Assembly: GCA_013146195.2 (NCBI GenBank)
Contig: CM028384.1
Coordinates: 72,577,990-72,641,989 of the forward strand
Reading direction: 5' to 3'
DNA: 64,000 bases
Source: Codonopsis lanceolata
Taxonomy: Eukaryota > Streptophyta > Magnoliopsida > Asterales > Campanulaceae
Shown: positions 47,516 to 58,921 of the stretch, one piece after another
Numbering within the stretch: position 1 is the stretch's first letter
Layout: each line of letters opens with the position of its first letter
Notes under the pieces: generated by a model
Seen by the model: only the letters and a program-made list of their open reading frames with translations
Databases searched by the model: none
Told to the model about the DNA's origin: nothing
Made by a program: the position numbers and the translations under genes

Positions 47516-47518
<3 letters not shown>
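45322..47518. other. intergenic DNA with a dispersed repeat and an unidentified gene-like fragment
   Basis: 45512-45960 aligns with 51145-51465 in the same orientation (TATGGCACGGTAT, TTACAGTTGAGG, GATTGTTCA...TTAAT, ACATAGGGA). On the minus strand 47002-46802 reads MDGLGWSPCSNHQQGIEESF and SERVHIQMVTQNDPSAGFH. Farther down, 46550-46400 gives NAHGIVMIFEDRNTNSLSSY and LGSLVGSGHFGEPVKHERS. These look protein-like, but I do not recognise a family. They may be exons or a transposon remnant. Confidence 0.35.

Positions 47519-47566
<48 letters not shown>
47519..47566 (+). repeat. (TA)n microsatellite
   Basis: About 23 uninterrupted TA units. Confidence 0.95.
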
Positions 47567-47569
<3 letters not shown>

Positions 47570-47610
47570 GGATTTAGATAAAAACATAAATTCTAGCCAG
47601 AGATCATGTT

Positions 47611-48508
47611 TGTAAGGGCAAAATAGGTATGACCTATTTTGGTCTTGTTTTCACCTTTCTTGGTCATTAAGTTTGGGCATTTTTGGAAACAAAATATTCC
47701 TAAAGATTTTTTGTTTCTTGGTCCTAAAGTTTAGGTGCAATTTTTGGAAACAAAATATTCATTATATTTTAGGTTTCTTGGTCCTAAATCTTAGGAGTTA
47801 TTTTGGAAAAAAAATCTATACAAAAATCCTTATTAATGTCGTGCCTTGAAGTCCTTGTCTATTTGGTAAGAGAATCTAGTAAATAAGGAAGTTGATTTGA
47901 TTACTAATTCTAATCCTTTTCCCTATTGGAGTTTGTTTCCTTCTTTATGTGTAGCTCTTTTTCACAATATAAATAGACAACTTGGGCAGCGGCTAAAGAC
48001 ACACAGAACAAAGAGAGAGAACTGAGAACATAGAAGCATAACAGCAGATTCAGAAGCAGATTCAGAATTCCAGTTTGTGCAAAAGTTGAATGTAGCTTCG
48101 AATGTTATAACATTCGGAACTACATTGGAGTGCTGGAGCTGTTTGTCTTCCTAGCTGTTCTAGGAAGCTGATTTTTTCTTCCCACGTTTTCTTTACCTGT
48201 TTTTCTGTGGGGTTTTGCTCTCCAAGACTTGTTGTCTTGTGAGAGTTTTTTGTTTGGTGATTTCACATAGTTTTTGTAAAACAAATTATATTATTTAGTG
48301 AAATCTTTTTGGCCATGAGGCTAGATCTACAAGCATAGGCTTGTAGATTGTTTGGTAACTGTTTGTGCTTATTTCGTGCGTTATTATTAAAGTCTTCCGT
48401 TGTTTTTAAGATTTCTACCCAATGCGCCTTCCATTGTAGCTAGAGTAACGAGCTACATTGGGAACTGCATTGACAGTTTGGAGAATCCTAGCTACTATTG
48501 TTCTAACA
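47611..48508 (+). mobile_element. solo LTR, family shared with 13243-14143
   Basis: 898 bp, TGTAAGGGCAAAATAGG ... TTGTTCTAACA, flanked by a perfect ATGTT (47606-47610 and 48509-48513). CACAATATAAATAGACAAC (about 47967) is a likely TATA box, so the LTR reads on the plus strand. It aligns along its length with the reverse complement of 13243-14143. No internal region is left. Confidence 0.85.
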
Positions 48509-49559
48509 ATGTTCCTGCTGCCCCTTGTCGAATATTGTCTTTTTCAGCATGCTTCTAGATTTTTGGTGCATTGCACTTACACTATCATTATCTTTAAGTT
48601 TAAGTACAAGCAGTAACATTGTTTAATTGTACAGAAATAGTATCTTCGCTCATAGGGTTTCAGTTGGGATTTTGGTTCAGCAAAGTAAAATAATTCCTAA
48701 CATATACGGATTATCCAGTGTTTATTGATCAAATTGAAGACTCTTGTTGATCTTGATTCTTTCGTCTTTAGTCACCTTTTCTCTGATCTCTCTCAGCAGA
48801 AGCACTTGGTGATGAATCGAACGCAAAGTTTGTCTTCCTATTTTCCCTTTGGTACCTCATTAAGGCTTGACAAACATGGGTAAAAATAAATTGTTGCGAG
48901 TCATAGGCAATATTTGCAACTATTTCCCAAGTGAGGCCCATCTGGCCATCTGGTTCTTTGTGAAGACATTCTTGTCTCCTATTTTGAAGAGCAGACTATT
49001 ATCCAGAATGATGCTGAGGCAGTAGATCTTTACTGGGAAGAGATTTCTCTTCATATCCTTGTACTCTTCCTTGGGTTCATCTCCACGCATTTTCACCCAT
49101 GTTGAATCCAAAATTGTAGGTGTAATGGTTATGGGTCCTTAAGTAGGTACCACAACAACCTAAGCAACAGTTCCAACATCGAATGTGACAGCAAAGCCGC
49201 TTATGACTCCCTGAAATCTAGATCCATCATCGTTGATAGCTTGCAGATTGGCATAGAACGCATCTACAAGTTTGTGGTTGTAAAAGGTGTCATCAAGTTT
49301 CATCAGCTGTAGGATTCTAGAATTTTCAAGCATGGTGTACACCATGTGGCCAATTGGCCAAAATGAACTCTTTAGCTTAAAGCCCATGGCATGGGTGGCA
49401 GAGATTAGCAAGCTTCTTGTAGGCAGCTTTCTTGGCAGCAGGTTTCCTGGGCTTGGAGGCAGCCTTAGGATCAAAAATCATGTCCAAAGTATTCACCTGC
49501 AAATACACAATGGAAGCAATTTAACAAAAATTACTTATATCATATGAGCAGGGAATCAA
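48509..49559 (-). pseudogene. remnant of a plant retroelement ORF (putative plant transposon protein type)
   Basis: The minus-strand frame 49474-49160 reads MGFKLKSSFWPIGHMVYTML, then KLVDAFYANLQAINDDGSRF and QGVISGFAVTFDVGTVA. A second piece, 49111-48920, has MDSTWVKMRGDEPKEEYKDM and DNSLLFKIGDKNVFTKNQMA. The (V)xxFYANL..-xxGV.G..V.F pattern resembles the plant-specific transposon protein domain found in many gypsy-like elements. Stops separate the pieces. Identification is by pattern memory only. Confidence 0.4.
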
Positions 49560-49587
49560 TTTGATTTGAATAAAAGTATCCTCTCCA

Positions 49588-50229
49588 TTGCCCTTCTTCT
49601 CTCCGATTCCCTCCCTTTCCCTCCGATCTCTTCTTTGTCCTTGCCTTTGCCATCTTCTTCCTCCAGTATTCCATCTCTTCCTCCTCGCCTCCCTCCAAAT
49701 CTCCTCCCTCGAAGCCAAGTGCGACTCTGCTTCCACTCGCATCTTTGCTCTCTCCTCCTTTTTCTCCTTCCTCTCAGCCTGCCAACCCAGGCTCTTCGTT
49801 GCCGACCTCGCCCTCGCCGCCTCTCTCTGCCTCCAGGGACTCTGGGCCCTCAAGACCGGCCTCTCCCTCCACGTCGACGCTTTCATTCCCGAGGGCTGCC
49901 ACAAGCTACTCGACGTCGTCAGTGGCGTCGAGGGCTCCACCAAGTGTGATCTCGACGACTCCAACCTCAGGGCCGCCGCCATTCTCGATCTCGTCTTCGT
50001 CCTCCACGTCTTGTTCGTTGCCCTCATCCTCATGGTCACTTACGCCGCCGTTTCCAAGTTCGTTGGCAACACCACCAGGAAATTTGGCTCTTATGAGGCC
50101 TTGCCCACCGTCGCCTCCTCCTCTGCCCCCGATTCTAGTCACACCTAGATGAAGTCTATCACCGGCACCCAGGCAATTCTAGTTGAATATGGCATCCCAG
50201 ACGTTGGCCTTGACCTCTACAGTAATTCT
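49588..50229 (+). pseudogene. DUF716 (TMEM45-like) membrane protein, C-terminal fragment
   Basis: In the plus frame, CDSASTRIFALSSFFSFLSA, QPRLFVADLALAASLCLQGL, WALKTGLSLHVDAFIPEGCH, KLLDVVSGVEGSTKCDLDDS and RAAAILDLVFVLHVLFVALI are strongly like plant DUF716 proteins. Two hydrophobic spans are visible. The frame ends at TAG (50146-50148), but family-like sequence continues behind the stop (MKSITGTQ), then TAG at 50227. The N-terminal half of the usual 270-300 residues is missing, replaced by C/T-rich low-complexity sequence. It is intronless, so probably a captured or retroposed fragment. The function of the family is poorly known. Confidence 0.7.
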
Positions 50230-50232
50230 TAG

Positions 50233-51985
50233 TTTAAGTGTTTAATTTTTTAATTGACACGTTAACCCCCTATAGTTTGGACATTATGAAAAGTTAGCCA
50301 AAGTTAATTTTTGTAGTAACGGTAACGGTAGGAAGGGGGAATTAACCAAAAAAATCGAATTAAGAGACCAAACACATTTCAAAAAAAGTACAGTGACCAA
50401 ATGCATAATATTGTGATAGTTCAGGGACCAAAAAATTATATTATCCTAAAAAAAATGAACATAATTTTGAACTTGAATTCAACTTATTTTTAAACAAATT
50501 TGAACCAAGTCAAACTTAAACAAAGGAGTAATTGAGATAACTTGGCTGAATTCCCAACTCTTCCTCTCATTAATTAGATGACTCAAAATAGCCATGAATT
50601 TCATAAATCACACCAAAAAACAATGAAAATTTTTATCACTAACTTTATAACTTTTTTTATAATTAAGCCGTGAAAAAAATCAAAGTTGTTTTAGATATAA
50701 ACAACTTGGTCTTCTTCAATACTTAATTGTGAGAAAAATTATAAAATTAGTTGTAAGGCTAGTGAAAAAACAAATTTGGAAGGTTTTGTAAATAAAATAA
50801 TCATAAACTTATTACAAAAGTGTATTAGAGAAAAAAAAACATTTGTATTAAAAGCTGAAAAAGGTACATCTAATAACTTTAAGCTGTTTGATATTTATAA
50901 CCAAGTAACATACATACAATTATCAAACATTCAATATTTGCCGTACAATTTTTGTCGACTTTCATTCATAAGAGGTTTCACATTGAAAAACTGAGGATGT
51001 AACGCACACATGGGCTGTAATTGCCAAACTCCCAAGTCCCCACCATTACTTTCATTAAATTCCCAACCAACTCCCACCAATTCTTTTAATCCAAAAATTT
51101 GTCGTTTTCAAAATTAGTATTCCATTTTGTTTTAAAGAAGACGAAATCTTTACGTTTGTGTCTATGACACGGTATCAATATTTTTGATTTCGTTAATTAA
51201 ATAATAATGTCAAAATAAAAGATACGATTTTAAAAAAATATTATAGTTGAGGAGTATATAAAGTGATTGTTGATGGATTGATGTTTTATAAGGGGTGATT
51301 GTTCAGAACGTTAATTGCAAGGTATGATTTTTTAATGTGAAAATAAAACATAGGGAGAAGAAAAATGGGTGACTGCTCATAATATTAATTGTAGAGGATG
51401 ACTTATAATAGACAAAATAAAAAATATGGAGTTAAAAATAGATAACTATCTTAAGCCCTAGTCAATTTTTTAAAGATAATTTAATCTCAAGCCCTAATCA
51501 AAACCTAGTTGTTTTATAATATATATTCTTGCAATTAATTTGTTATAATTTTTTTTGTCTACTCTAAAAAAATTATTTTTCTGAAATTTCCATACTATGT
51601 AAATATTTTTTCTATTTCAACCATATTTTTTTCTTCTTACTTCAATAATATGTCACATATATATAAGTTTTATTGAAAACTATACGTTATATCCATATTT
51701 ATAATACAATGGTTGGTTTTTCTTAATTTTAGCAAACATCACAATTATTTTAGAACAATTGAGTAATTGTTTTAAATATTTTTATTAATTGTGAGGTAAA
51801 AAAATACAAAGGGAGTTTAACATTTATTAATTTAATATCAATAAAAAGTAGTACTTTATAAAAATATTTTAAAAAATAACATAAAATTAATAATTTTCCT
51901 AAAACTCGTAGTATAAATAAATTGGGACACCTAATAATTTCGTTTAAGTGGCCTATCTCCCCCTCCCCTAAACCAAGAACCAAAT
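50233..51985. other. intergenic DNA; dispersed repeat and upstream region of the second CXE18-like gene
   Basis: 50265-50460 resembles a generic plant repeat (CCCTATAGTTTGGACATTAT, then TTCAGGGACCAAAAAATT). 51145-51465 is the second copy of the repeat at 45512-45960. The rest is AT-rich without genes. Confidence 0.45.
51912..51919 (+). promoter_or_regulatory. TATA box of the second CXE18-like gene
   Basis: TATAAATA, 67-74 bp before the ATG at 51986. In the broken copy at 60751 the matching position reads CAAAATAAAT, so the TATA is lost there. Confidence 0.6.
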
Positions 51986-54782
51986 ATGGAGGTTACTCCC
52001 AAACCTACAGCACCACTCTCCTTACCTTGGAGAACTCGCCTTACCCTCTCTATCATCTCCACTGTAACCGACGCCTCTTGTCGCAGCAACGGCACAATTA
52101 ACCGCCGCCTCCTCAGCATCTTCGATATCAAGTCTCCTCCTAATCCCAATCCCGTCAACGGCGTCAAATCCGCTGATGTCACCGTCGATCCTTCTAGAAA
52201 CCTCTGGTTCCGTGTCTACGTCCCTACTCAATTCACCGCCGATGATCATCTCCCAGTCATCGTCTTCTTCCACGGCGGCGGATTCGTCTACCTTACCGCT
52301 GGTGCTTTCCTTTATGATGCTTTTTGCCGCCGATTCGCTCGCAAAGGGCCTGCAATTGTCGTCTCCGTGAATTACCGTCTAGCTCCTGAGCACCGGTACC
52401 CGGCGCAGTACCAAGACGGATTCGATGTCCTCAAATTTCTCGACGAGGACGAGACTATCAACGAACTATTTCCGGAAAATGCTGATCTATCGCAATGCTT
52501 CCTCGCCGGCGACAGCGCCGGCGGAAATTTAGCTCACCATGTCGCCGTAAAAGCTTGCAGGTCTGAATTCCGACGACTAAAGGCATGTGATTGACTTTTG
52601 TCATTTACTATCTCACAATTTTGCTGAAGTGCACTTTTTATGATAAATTTAACATGCAAACATGCATGCGTTATTTGTTTTTTTTAATTTTAATAATAAA
52701 AAAGTAAATCGCCCCCGTAAGGGCATCTCCCACGGGATCTTCAAATTGAAGTTCGAGAGGAACTATTCCCTCTCCGACAGCTGTTTCAAAATGAAGACCA
52801 TGATATTGAACTTTAGATTTGGCATGGATTTTCAAGTCTTAATCTTACCTCTCCTACCTCTTTTTCTTTCTTATCTTTTTTTTGTTTGTTTGATTACTAG
52901 TTTTGTATTTTAGTTTTTATTAATTATTAATATAGTTTGTTATGTGTTTTGGTTTAAATACTATATAAATTAATTTAATTATTTTTATTTTTATTGTTAT
53001 TAATTAGTTATTTATAATATTAAAATTATTTATAATGAAGTTTATAAATATTAGACATTAATAAAAAACAAAAAATGTTCATTACATTAAAATTAATAAT
53101 TATATTCTTGCAAGACATTTAATTATTAATTTTAATATGTTTGTATTTTAGTCTCAATTAAATTCTTGTATTTAATTATTATTTTGAATGCATAGTATTT
53201 AATTTAATATAATATTAATTGAATAAATATATATGTGTTTTGCTAATATGCATTATTACAAATTAAATAAAATAAAACATATATTTTAAATAAAATAATG
53301 AAGAATATATATTTAGAATATTACTTTTAAAGTAAATTTTGAAATAGAACTGCTATAAGTGGTTGGGGAAATTTGTGTAAAAATTGCATCAATTTAAAGA
53401 TGGGGTATACTTAATACAACACCTATAAAATGCTTAATACAACACTTTTGAAAAATATTTGACCAAAATACTCTTTACCTAATTTAAATTTTTTATTTTT
53501 TTTGTTAAATTTAATTTAACAAATTTTACAATTAAAAAACTACAATAATTTAAACACAATTTATTAATTAAATTGATTAATGAATAATATTTGAATTGAG
53601 TTTAAATTAAAACAAAAAATAAATAAATAAAAATGGGCTGTTAGGACTGTCACCAATCCAGTCCCAAAGTAGCCCAACACCATTTGGACTGCCACCAAAC
53701 CAGTCCAAAAGCAGCCCACCCCATTTGGATTGCCACCAACCCAGTCCCAAAGCAGCCCACCCTATTTGGACTGCCATCAACCCAGTCCTGAAGCAGCCCA
53801 CCTCATTTGGACTGCCACCAACCCAGTCCCAAAGCAGCCCACCCCATTTGGACTGATTCCCAACCAGTCCCTAACAGCCCCTTTTTTTTTTTTTTATAAT
53901 TTAAACTCAATTCAAATATTATTCATTAATCAATTTAATTAATAAATTGTGTTTAAATTATTGTAGTTTTAAATATAAAAATATTATTCATTAATAACAA
54001 AAAAACAATTTAATTAATAAATTGTGTTTAAATTATTGTAGTTTTTAAATATAAAATAAGGTAATTTAAATTTAACAAAAAAACAAAAAATTAAATTAGG
54101 TAAATGTATTTTAGGTCAAATAATTTTCTTTGTATTAATTATCACTGTTTAAAGATTTGGTGCAATTTGTGCACCAAATTGTTGGAGATGGTCTAACACT
54201 TTAACCTGCCACACTCTAATCGCTTATTGATTAAATTATAAATTTTGCTACAATGACCAATAAATAATGTATTTTCATTTTTAGATCTGCTTTTAAAATT
54301 TGTGTTCATAAATGATACTATATCACCTGTGATTAAAGGTAGTCGGAGTGGTGGCTATACAACCTTTCTTCGGCGGAGAGGAGCGAACAGAGGCTGAAGA
54401 AAGACTGAAAGGGGCGCCATTGGTGTCGCCTACGCGGACAGATTACATGTGGAGGGCATTTCTGCCGCAAGGAGAAGGATTGAACCGGGACCACGAAGTG
54501 ATCAACGTTAGCGGTCCAAATGCGATTGATATATCGAGGTTGGACTTTCCTGCCACGTTGGTGCTTATCGCCGGCTACGATTGTCTACAAGACTGGCAAA
54601 GGAGGTACTACGAGTGGCTCAAGAGGTCTGGAAAAGAAGCCTACTTGGTTGAGTATCCAAACATGTGTCATGCTTTCTACGGATTTCCTGAATTGCCTGA
54701 ATCTGCAAAATTGATCAAAGACGTATTCAACTTTATCCACAAAGTGTTGATAGGTTTGAAGCAAATTGATCCCTCCTCCTAA
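51986..54782 (+). CDS. CXE18-like carboxylesterase paralogue with GC-AG intron
   Basis: Exon 1 is 51986-52582 (199 codons) and exon 2 is 54339-54782 (TAA at 54780), phase 0, 346 residues. The reading matches the gene at 35682 along its whole length. Catalytic features are present: HGGGF (96-100), GDSAG (175-179, Ser177), Asp280 (GYDCLQDWQ) and His310 (MCHAF). Exon 1 ends CTAAAG|GCATGT where the paralogue has CTCAAG|GTACGT, so the donor is GC rather than GT; no in-frame GT donor is close by. The intron is 1756 bp, against 336 bp in the paralogue, because of the element at 52721-54193. The product is probably a soluble esterase of unknown substrate. If the GC donor fails, the protein would end four codons into the intron and lose Asp280 and His310. 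Confidence 0.85.
53431..54139 (+). repeat. foldback with long AT-rich arms
   Basis: Left arm TTAATACAA...ATTTGACC, TACCTAATTTAAATTTTTTA and TTAAACACAATTTATTAATT is repeated inverted on the right (TAATTTAAACTC..., AATAAATTGTGTTTAAATTA, ATTAGGTAAATG, TTAGGTCAAATAA). The arms close on GGGCTGTTAGGACTG and CAGTCCCTAACAGCCC, so a near-complete hairpin encloses the minisatellite. Confidence 0.7.
53644..53880 (+). repeat. 41-bp GC-rich minisatellite
   Basis: Units GGACTGCCACCAACCCAGTC-CCAAAGCAGCCCACCCCATTT start at 53644, 53686, 53727, 53768, 53809 and 53850. They are nearly identical, in sharp contrast to the AT-rich surroundings. Frames across it on both strands are by-products of the repeat. Confidence 0.9.
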
Positions 54783-54889
54783 TTCTAACAGTATTGTGGG
54801 TGGAATTTGTCGGCATCTTTCCTTGTTTGAAGCAAATGATCGATCAGAGTTGTGGTTATCTATTATATATATCCTATTATAAAAGATTT

Positions 54890-55935
54890 ATTGGTTATTA
54901 TTCATTAACACCCATTAACAAAATGGATAATTATGGATAATTAACCGGTTATCCATCAGATTTATCCACTAATGTCACCACCGTCAACAGTCTCCATCCA
55001 CCACCGTCATTTCCCACCTTCGGCCACCGCCGGCAACCACCACCGCCCGTCGCTGTCCACCACCGGCCACCGCCTCCAATCGCCACCAGCCACCACCAGC
55101 TCTTTACTTAAAAATAATAATTATTAAATACATAGCTTACCATTAGCGAGATTCGTACCTGAACCAGGTTGCCTTACAACAAAGCTTGTTATCACTAGAC
55201 TAAACCACTTTTTGATATATATTTGAAAGTTAATATAAATATAAACAAGTAATCATAAAAATTATTGATTATTATGAACATATTTGTTATTTGTTTTGGA
55301 TTAAAAATATTTGTTTGTTATTTATAATTTATAATTTATAATTATAATAAATATAAATTTTTAATTTTTTAATAAGGTATTTGACTTTTTTATTTTTTTT
55401 ACATTTACATAATCATTTATTAATGTCAAATCAATAAACACGTATATTTTCTATCTCACAACTATGAAGACTATTATAAAATTTTGACAACTTTATATAT
55501 ATTAGGTGATAAAAATAGTGTCGCATTGCAAATATCACTTTTTATTTGAGGTGTAAAAAAAGGAAAGAAAAGATAAATATCAAAATTAAGAAAATATCTT
55601 GGTCATTGTTGAACGTGGGGCCCATTAATTTTTTATTAAATGTGAAAAGTTGGTGAAAATATTATGATTTATGAATATTAAGGTATTAACTTATCATTAT
55701 GTGTGTATGTTATGCTTAGTGAATCATAATATAAGTGGGCAAGTAATACTCAAAATAATAAATGATATTCCTTATTGGATATTATCAGGATAATACCCAT
55801 TTATTAATGGATAATATTGGATATTATCCAATAACACCCATTAAAGTTAATGGATATTATTAGATAATATCTAAAACTACACATTAACTATATTGGATAG
55901 ATAATGGTTCTATCCAAATTAACGGTGCCACCCCT
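54890..55935 (-). mobile_element. hAT-like composite repeat with tRNA-like core (copy 2)
   Basis: On the minus strand it starts TTAGGGGTGGCACCGTTAAT at about 55935, followed by the same blocks as 7230-10810: TTCACCAACTTTTCACATTT, ATGTTCATAATAATCAA, GTGGTTTAGTCTAGTGATAA and a GGCGGTGG-rich tail (55080-54965). It is uninterrupted, so it shows what copy 1 looked like before insertions. A TATCCATAATTATCCATTTT tail follows. The exact outer end is unclear. Confidence 0.6.
55133..55215 (-). repeat. tRNA-like segment of copy 2
   Basis: The minus strand reads TTTAGTCTAGTGATAACAAG (A-box-like) and AACCTGGTTCAGGTACGAAT (B-box-like GGTTCAGGTAC). It is paired with 10594-10675. Confidence 0.5.
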
Positions 55936-57755
55936 AATCAGAGTGCCTGCTTGTCTCTTATTTATCATCTTTCCTTTATATAAGTTTTTTTAATACATAT
56001 TTATTTTACTACTCCCCAAGCATGTTTTAATAGTTTAAATTGAATAACTCTATTCCCCAAGCATGTTTCTCTTGCCTTCTATCACCCTCTGGGAATTATT
56101 ATAACAATAATACTACTATTATAATAGTAATATTATTATATGCATTAAGATTATTACTTATTAGTATTAAATACCAAAATTCTATTTAAAAAATTCATTT
56201 CCCAATGATCTCAAAACAACTATTCAATCTATATAATTTAAAAGTAATCTTTACATACTAAAAATAAAAAATTTAACTTTTATACTTTTATTAAATTGTG
56301 GTAGTAATATTAGTAATAGTAGTGATAATAATAATTTTATTAATAACAAAAATCATATTATATTGATAACAAAAAATTATATGTTATAGTTATTATTAAG
56401 TTATTTGTTGTTTTTATTTTTATTATTATTAATATTGCTATTATTTTATTTAAAATATTAAATTAAAATCATTGAAGTTAAAAATAAGTATTTTTTTTCA
56501 AATAAAACCTTATATTCTAATGATTTTAGTAAAAACGTTAAGTTTTGGATTTTTTTAATATTAAAAATTTAACTTTAAAACTTTTTTTAATAGAAAAAAC
56601 AGTTTTGACTTTTTGACTATAAGAATATTTTAGTACAAGTTTTTGGTATTTTTCTAAAAAAAAATATATATATATATATATAGTGTCCACTGGGGTCGCT
56701 CCTAGTTTCTTGAAAATAGGGTAACTACTTTTGAGTTTTGATTGACCATTGCTCCTTTAACCGTCTCACCGAATCAACTTGTTGATCGCGGCGATTAGAT
56801 TACGACGGTGGTCTTTGCATGGTAAGGTTTAAACTTTAAAGTATTACTCAGTTCGTTTCATTTCAACTTGAAATATTAAGGAGATTATAAACTTAATTCT
56901 TAGATTCTTTAAATGAAACGATCAAAATTAGAATAATGTAAAATGTAATATTTGTATGAAACATAGGAAGTACATTATATAAATATTCTCCGTCCGTTCT
57001 TAAATATTCGTTTAGTTTGACTCGACACATCTTTAAAAAACAATTAATTGACTTTATTATATAATGGATAAAATTATCCAAATAACACTTATACTATTCG
57101 TACATAATCGATTGAGTCAATTACATTATAATATCTCAAATGTGATTAATGTTGTCATGCCCCAAAAAACCACATAGAGGTGTGAACCAACTCAAACAAT
57201 CTTAACCAAAAATCACCTAAATCAAAAAGAACCAAAACTGTGGAATAAACAATAAAAAATAATTTCTTAAAATAAATAATCTTATACAAATGTATTTTTA
57301 TTATAACTTTAATGAAAATAATACATAATGTTTAATAACAAGACCAACCACTCTCATCGTCTCTTACTTCATGTGTAAAACTTCTCTATTCAACCGTAAT
57401 CTAAGGAACATGCAGTAGGAAGGAGTGAGTTTAAGACTCAGTTTCTACCGAACTCATGTATGTTAGGCATGTATGCGGCATTTCAAGACATATTTTTATG
57501 AAACAGTTTTAAAAGCAATAATTACAAGTTAGTCACTCAAGTCACACTACTACGTAGTCGATTTAAACTATTTACTGTCTCATACCAGTTAATATTATGA
57601 CTCGTCACGAGAAATAAGATTGCATGCTCTATAAGTGCGATATAGAACACAGAGTTTACCAAGTTCACTTGGATCGAAATATATCTTCGACCAATCACTT
57701 TCGACCTTATATTACATTGTTATTGTAGTTCATTTGATCATTTTCAAGAGTATTA
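55936..57755. other. AT-rich intergenic DNA, nothing recognised
   Basis: Many AATAAT-type runs, a (TA)n tract near 56667-56681 and a half Stowaway-like end at about 56990 (CTCCGTCCGTTCTTAAATA). No gene. Confidence 0.5.
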
Positions 57756-58056
57756 GGTACCGTTTGGTAGCCAGGGTTAAAGGCAGATAGAATTAATAAG
57801 TCGAGTTGCCTGATGTTTGGTACGTAATAGGTGGTTGAGACTAATAACACGAGTTATCCAGATTAAGTCATTATTGTCTCACTATTAATACCAAGGAGGA
57901 GGGTGGTATTATTAGCGCCCTCACTAAAAAAAATTGGGATTAACATTTGTATTCTCAAAATTATCTCCGATATACAAGTGAGGATTAATAGCGAGGGCAC
58001 TAATAGTACTGAGAGTAATTATACTGCTTATCCTTATCTGACTACCAAACAAGCCC
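57756..58056 (+). mobile_element. Tourist-like (PIF/Harbinger) MITE
   Basis: 301 bp, ends GGTACCGTTTGGTAGCCAG and CTGACTACCAAACAAGCCC, flanked by TTA (57753-57755 and 58057-58059). Confidence 0.8.
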
Positions 58057-58769
58057 TTAGATTGTTATCAATACGGGTATCCAGTCAATACAAGGCCAAA
58101 TCCATACAACCTCAGTTGTCGTGTCACTAAAGAGTGTTATCTTCGCTATGGCCATTAGCGAATGATTATATCACATAGAGCTCCACACTTGCCTTACACT
58201 GTCCTTTGTCCCATGTCAAGTCCGGGCCCCGGGGTCACTCTACATTTCCCTAGAAGATTGTTGTCACAGTGCAAACACCAGCAGGTGTTCCAAGTATCAC
58301 TCACAAAGATTATTCTTTTATTAATTGTTAAAACAGAATCAAATACGACAAGGAATGAAGTAAACTCATCAATCATGTAATATCGAAAATTAACATATTT
58401 CACATAAGCTTGTTTATCATAATTCAGTCACAATCACAACTTATGCACATGTTCGAAAAAACATGACTCATCGTCAAATAACCAATAATATAACCAATTA
58501 ATCACAAATTAGCTAATAAATAGCGATTCAATTCCACATATAACAACTATTGACTCTAAACAACATTGATTAACAAGTAAATTCAGGTATATATACTGAA
58601 AATAACATGTATGTACCAACTTATCGGTTAAACACCGATGACGATCGATAATACTATCAAGTATCGCTAAAATGATAATAGACAATTTAACATATACAAT
58701 GAATATCTCATTAGCTAAAAAAAAGTTATATCCACCAGTAAAAACATGTAAAAAAAACCTTCCATAATA
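58057..58769. other. intergenic DNA split by the MITE, unrecognised
   Basis: 57160-57755 and 58060-58300 appear to be one unrecognised sequence of higher complexity (CATGCAGTAGGAAGGAGTG; TCCGGGCCCCGGGGTCAC) interrupted by the MITE. No protein recognised. Confidence 0.35.
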
Positions 58770-58921
58770 CTCCTTCCGTTCCGGACAAAAAATTCTCATT
58801 TGAAAATCAAACTTTTTAAGAAAATGACACTTTTAGTAACTCATTAGTAATAAAATAATACTTTTATGCCTTAATTTTTGAAAATAGACTCTTTAAGTAA
58901 AACATCACAAAATGGAGGAAG
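58770..58921 (+). mobile_element. Stowaway-like MITE
   Basis: 152 bp, CTCCTTCCGTTCCGGAC ... AAAATGGAGGAAG between TA dinucleotides (58768-58769 and 58922-58923). Confidence 0.65.

Larger units (their letters stand above)
52721..54193 (+). mobile_element. PIF/Harbinger-like composite element in the CXE18-like intron
   Basis: It starts GGGCATCTCCCACGGG and ends GTTGGAGATGGTC (inverted), flanked by TAA (52718-52720 and 54194-54196). Removing it leaves an intron of about 280 bp, close to the paralogue's 336 bp. It contains a foldback (about 53431-54139) with a minisatellite core. Confidence 0.6.

Noticed and set aside
53607..53942. Repetitive frames on both strands
   Set aside because: They translate the 41-bp minisatellite; period 41 cannot keep one frame over units, and the location is an intron.
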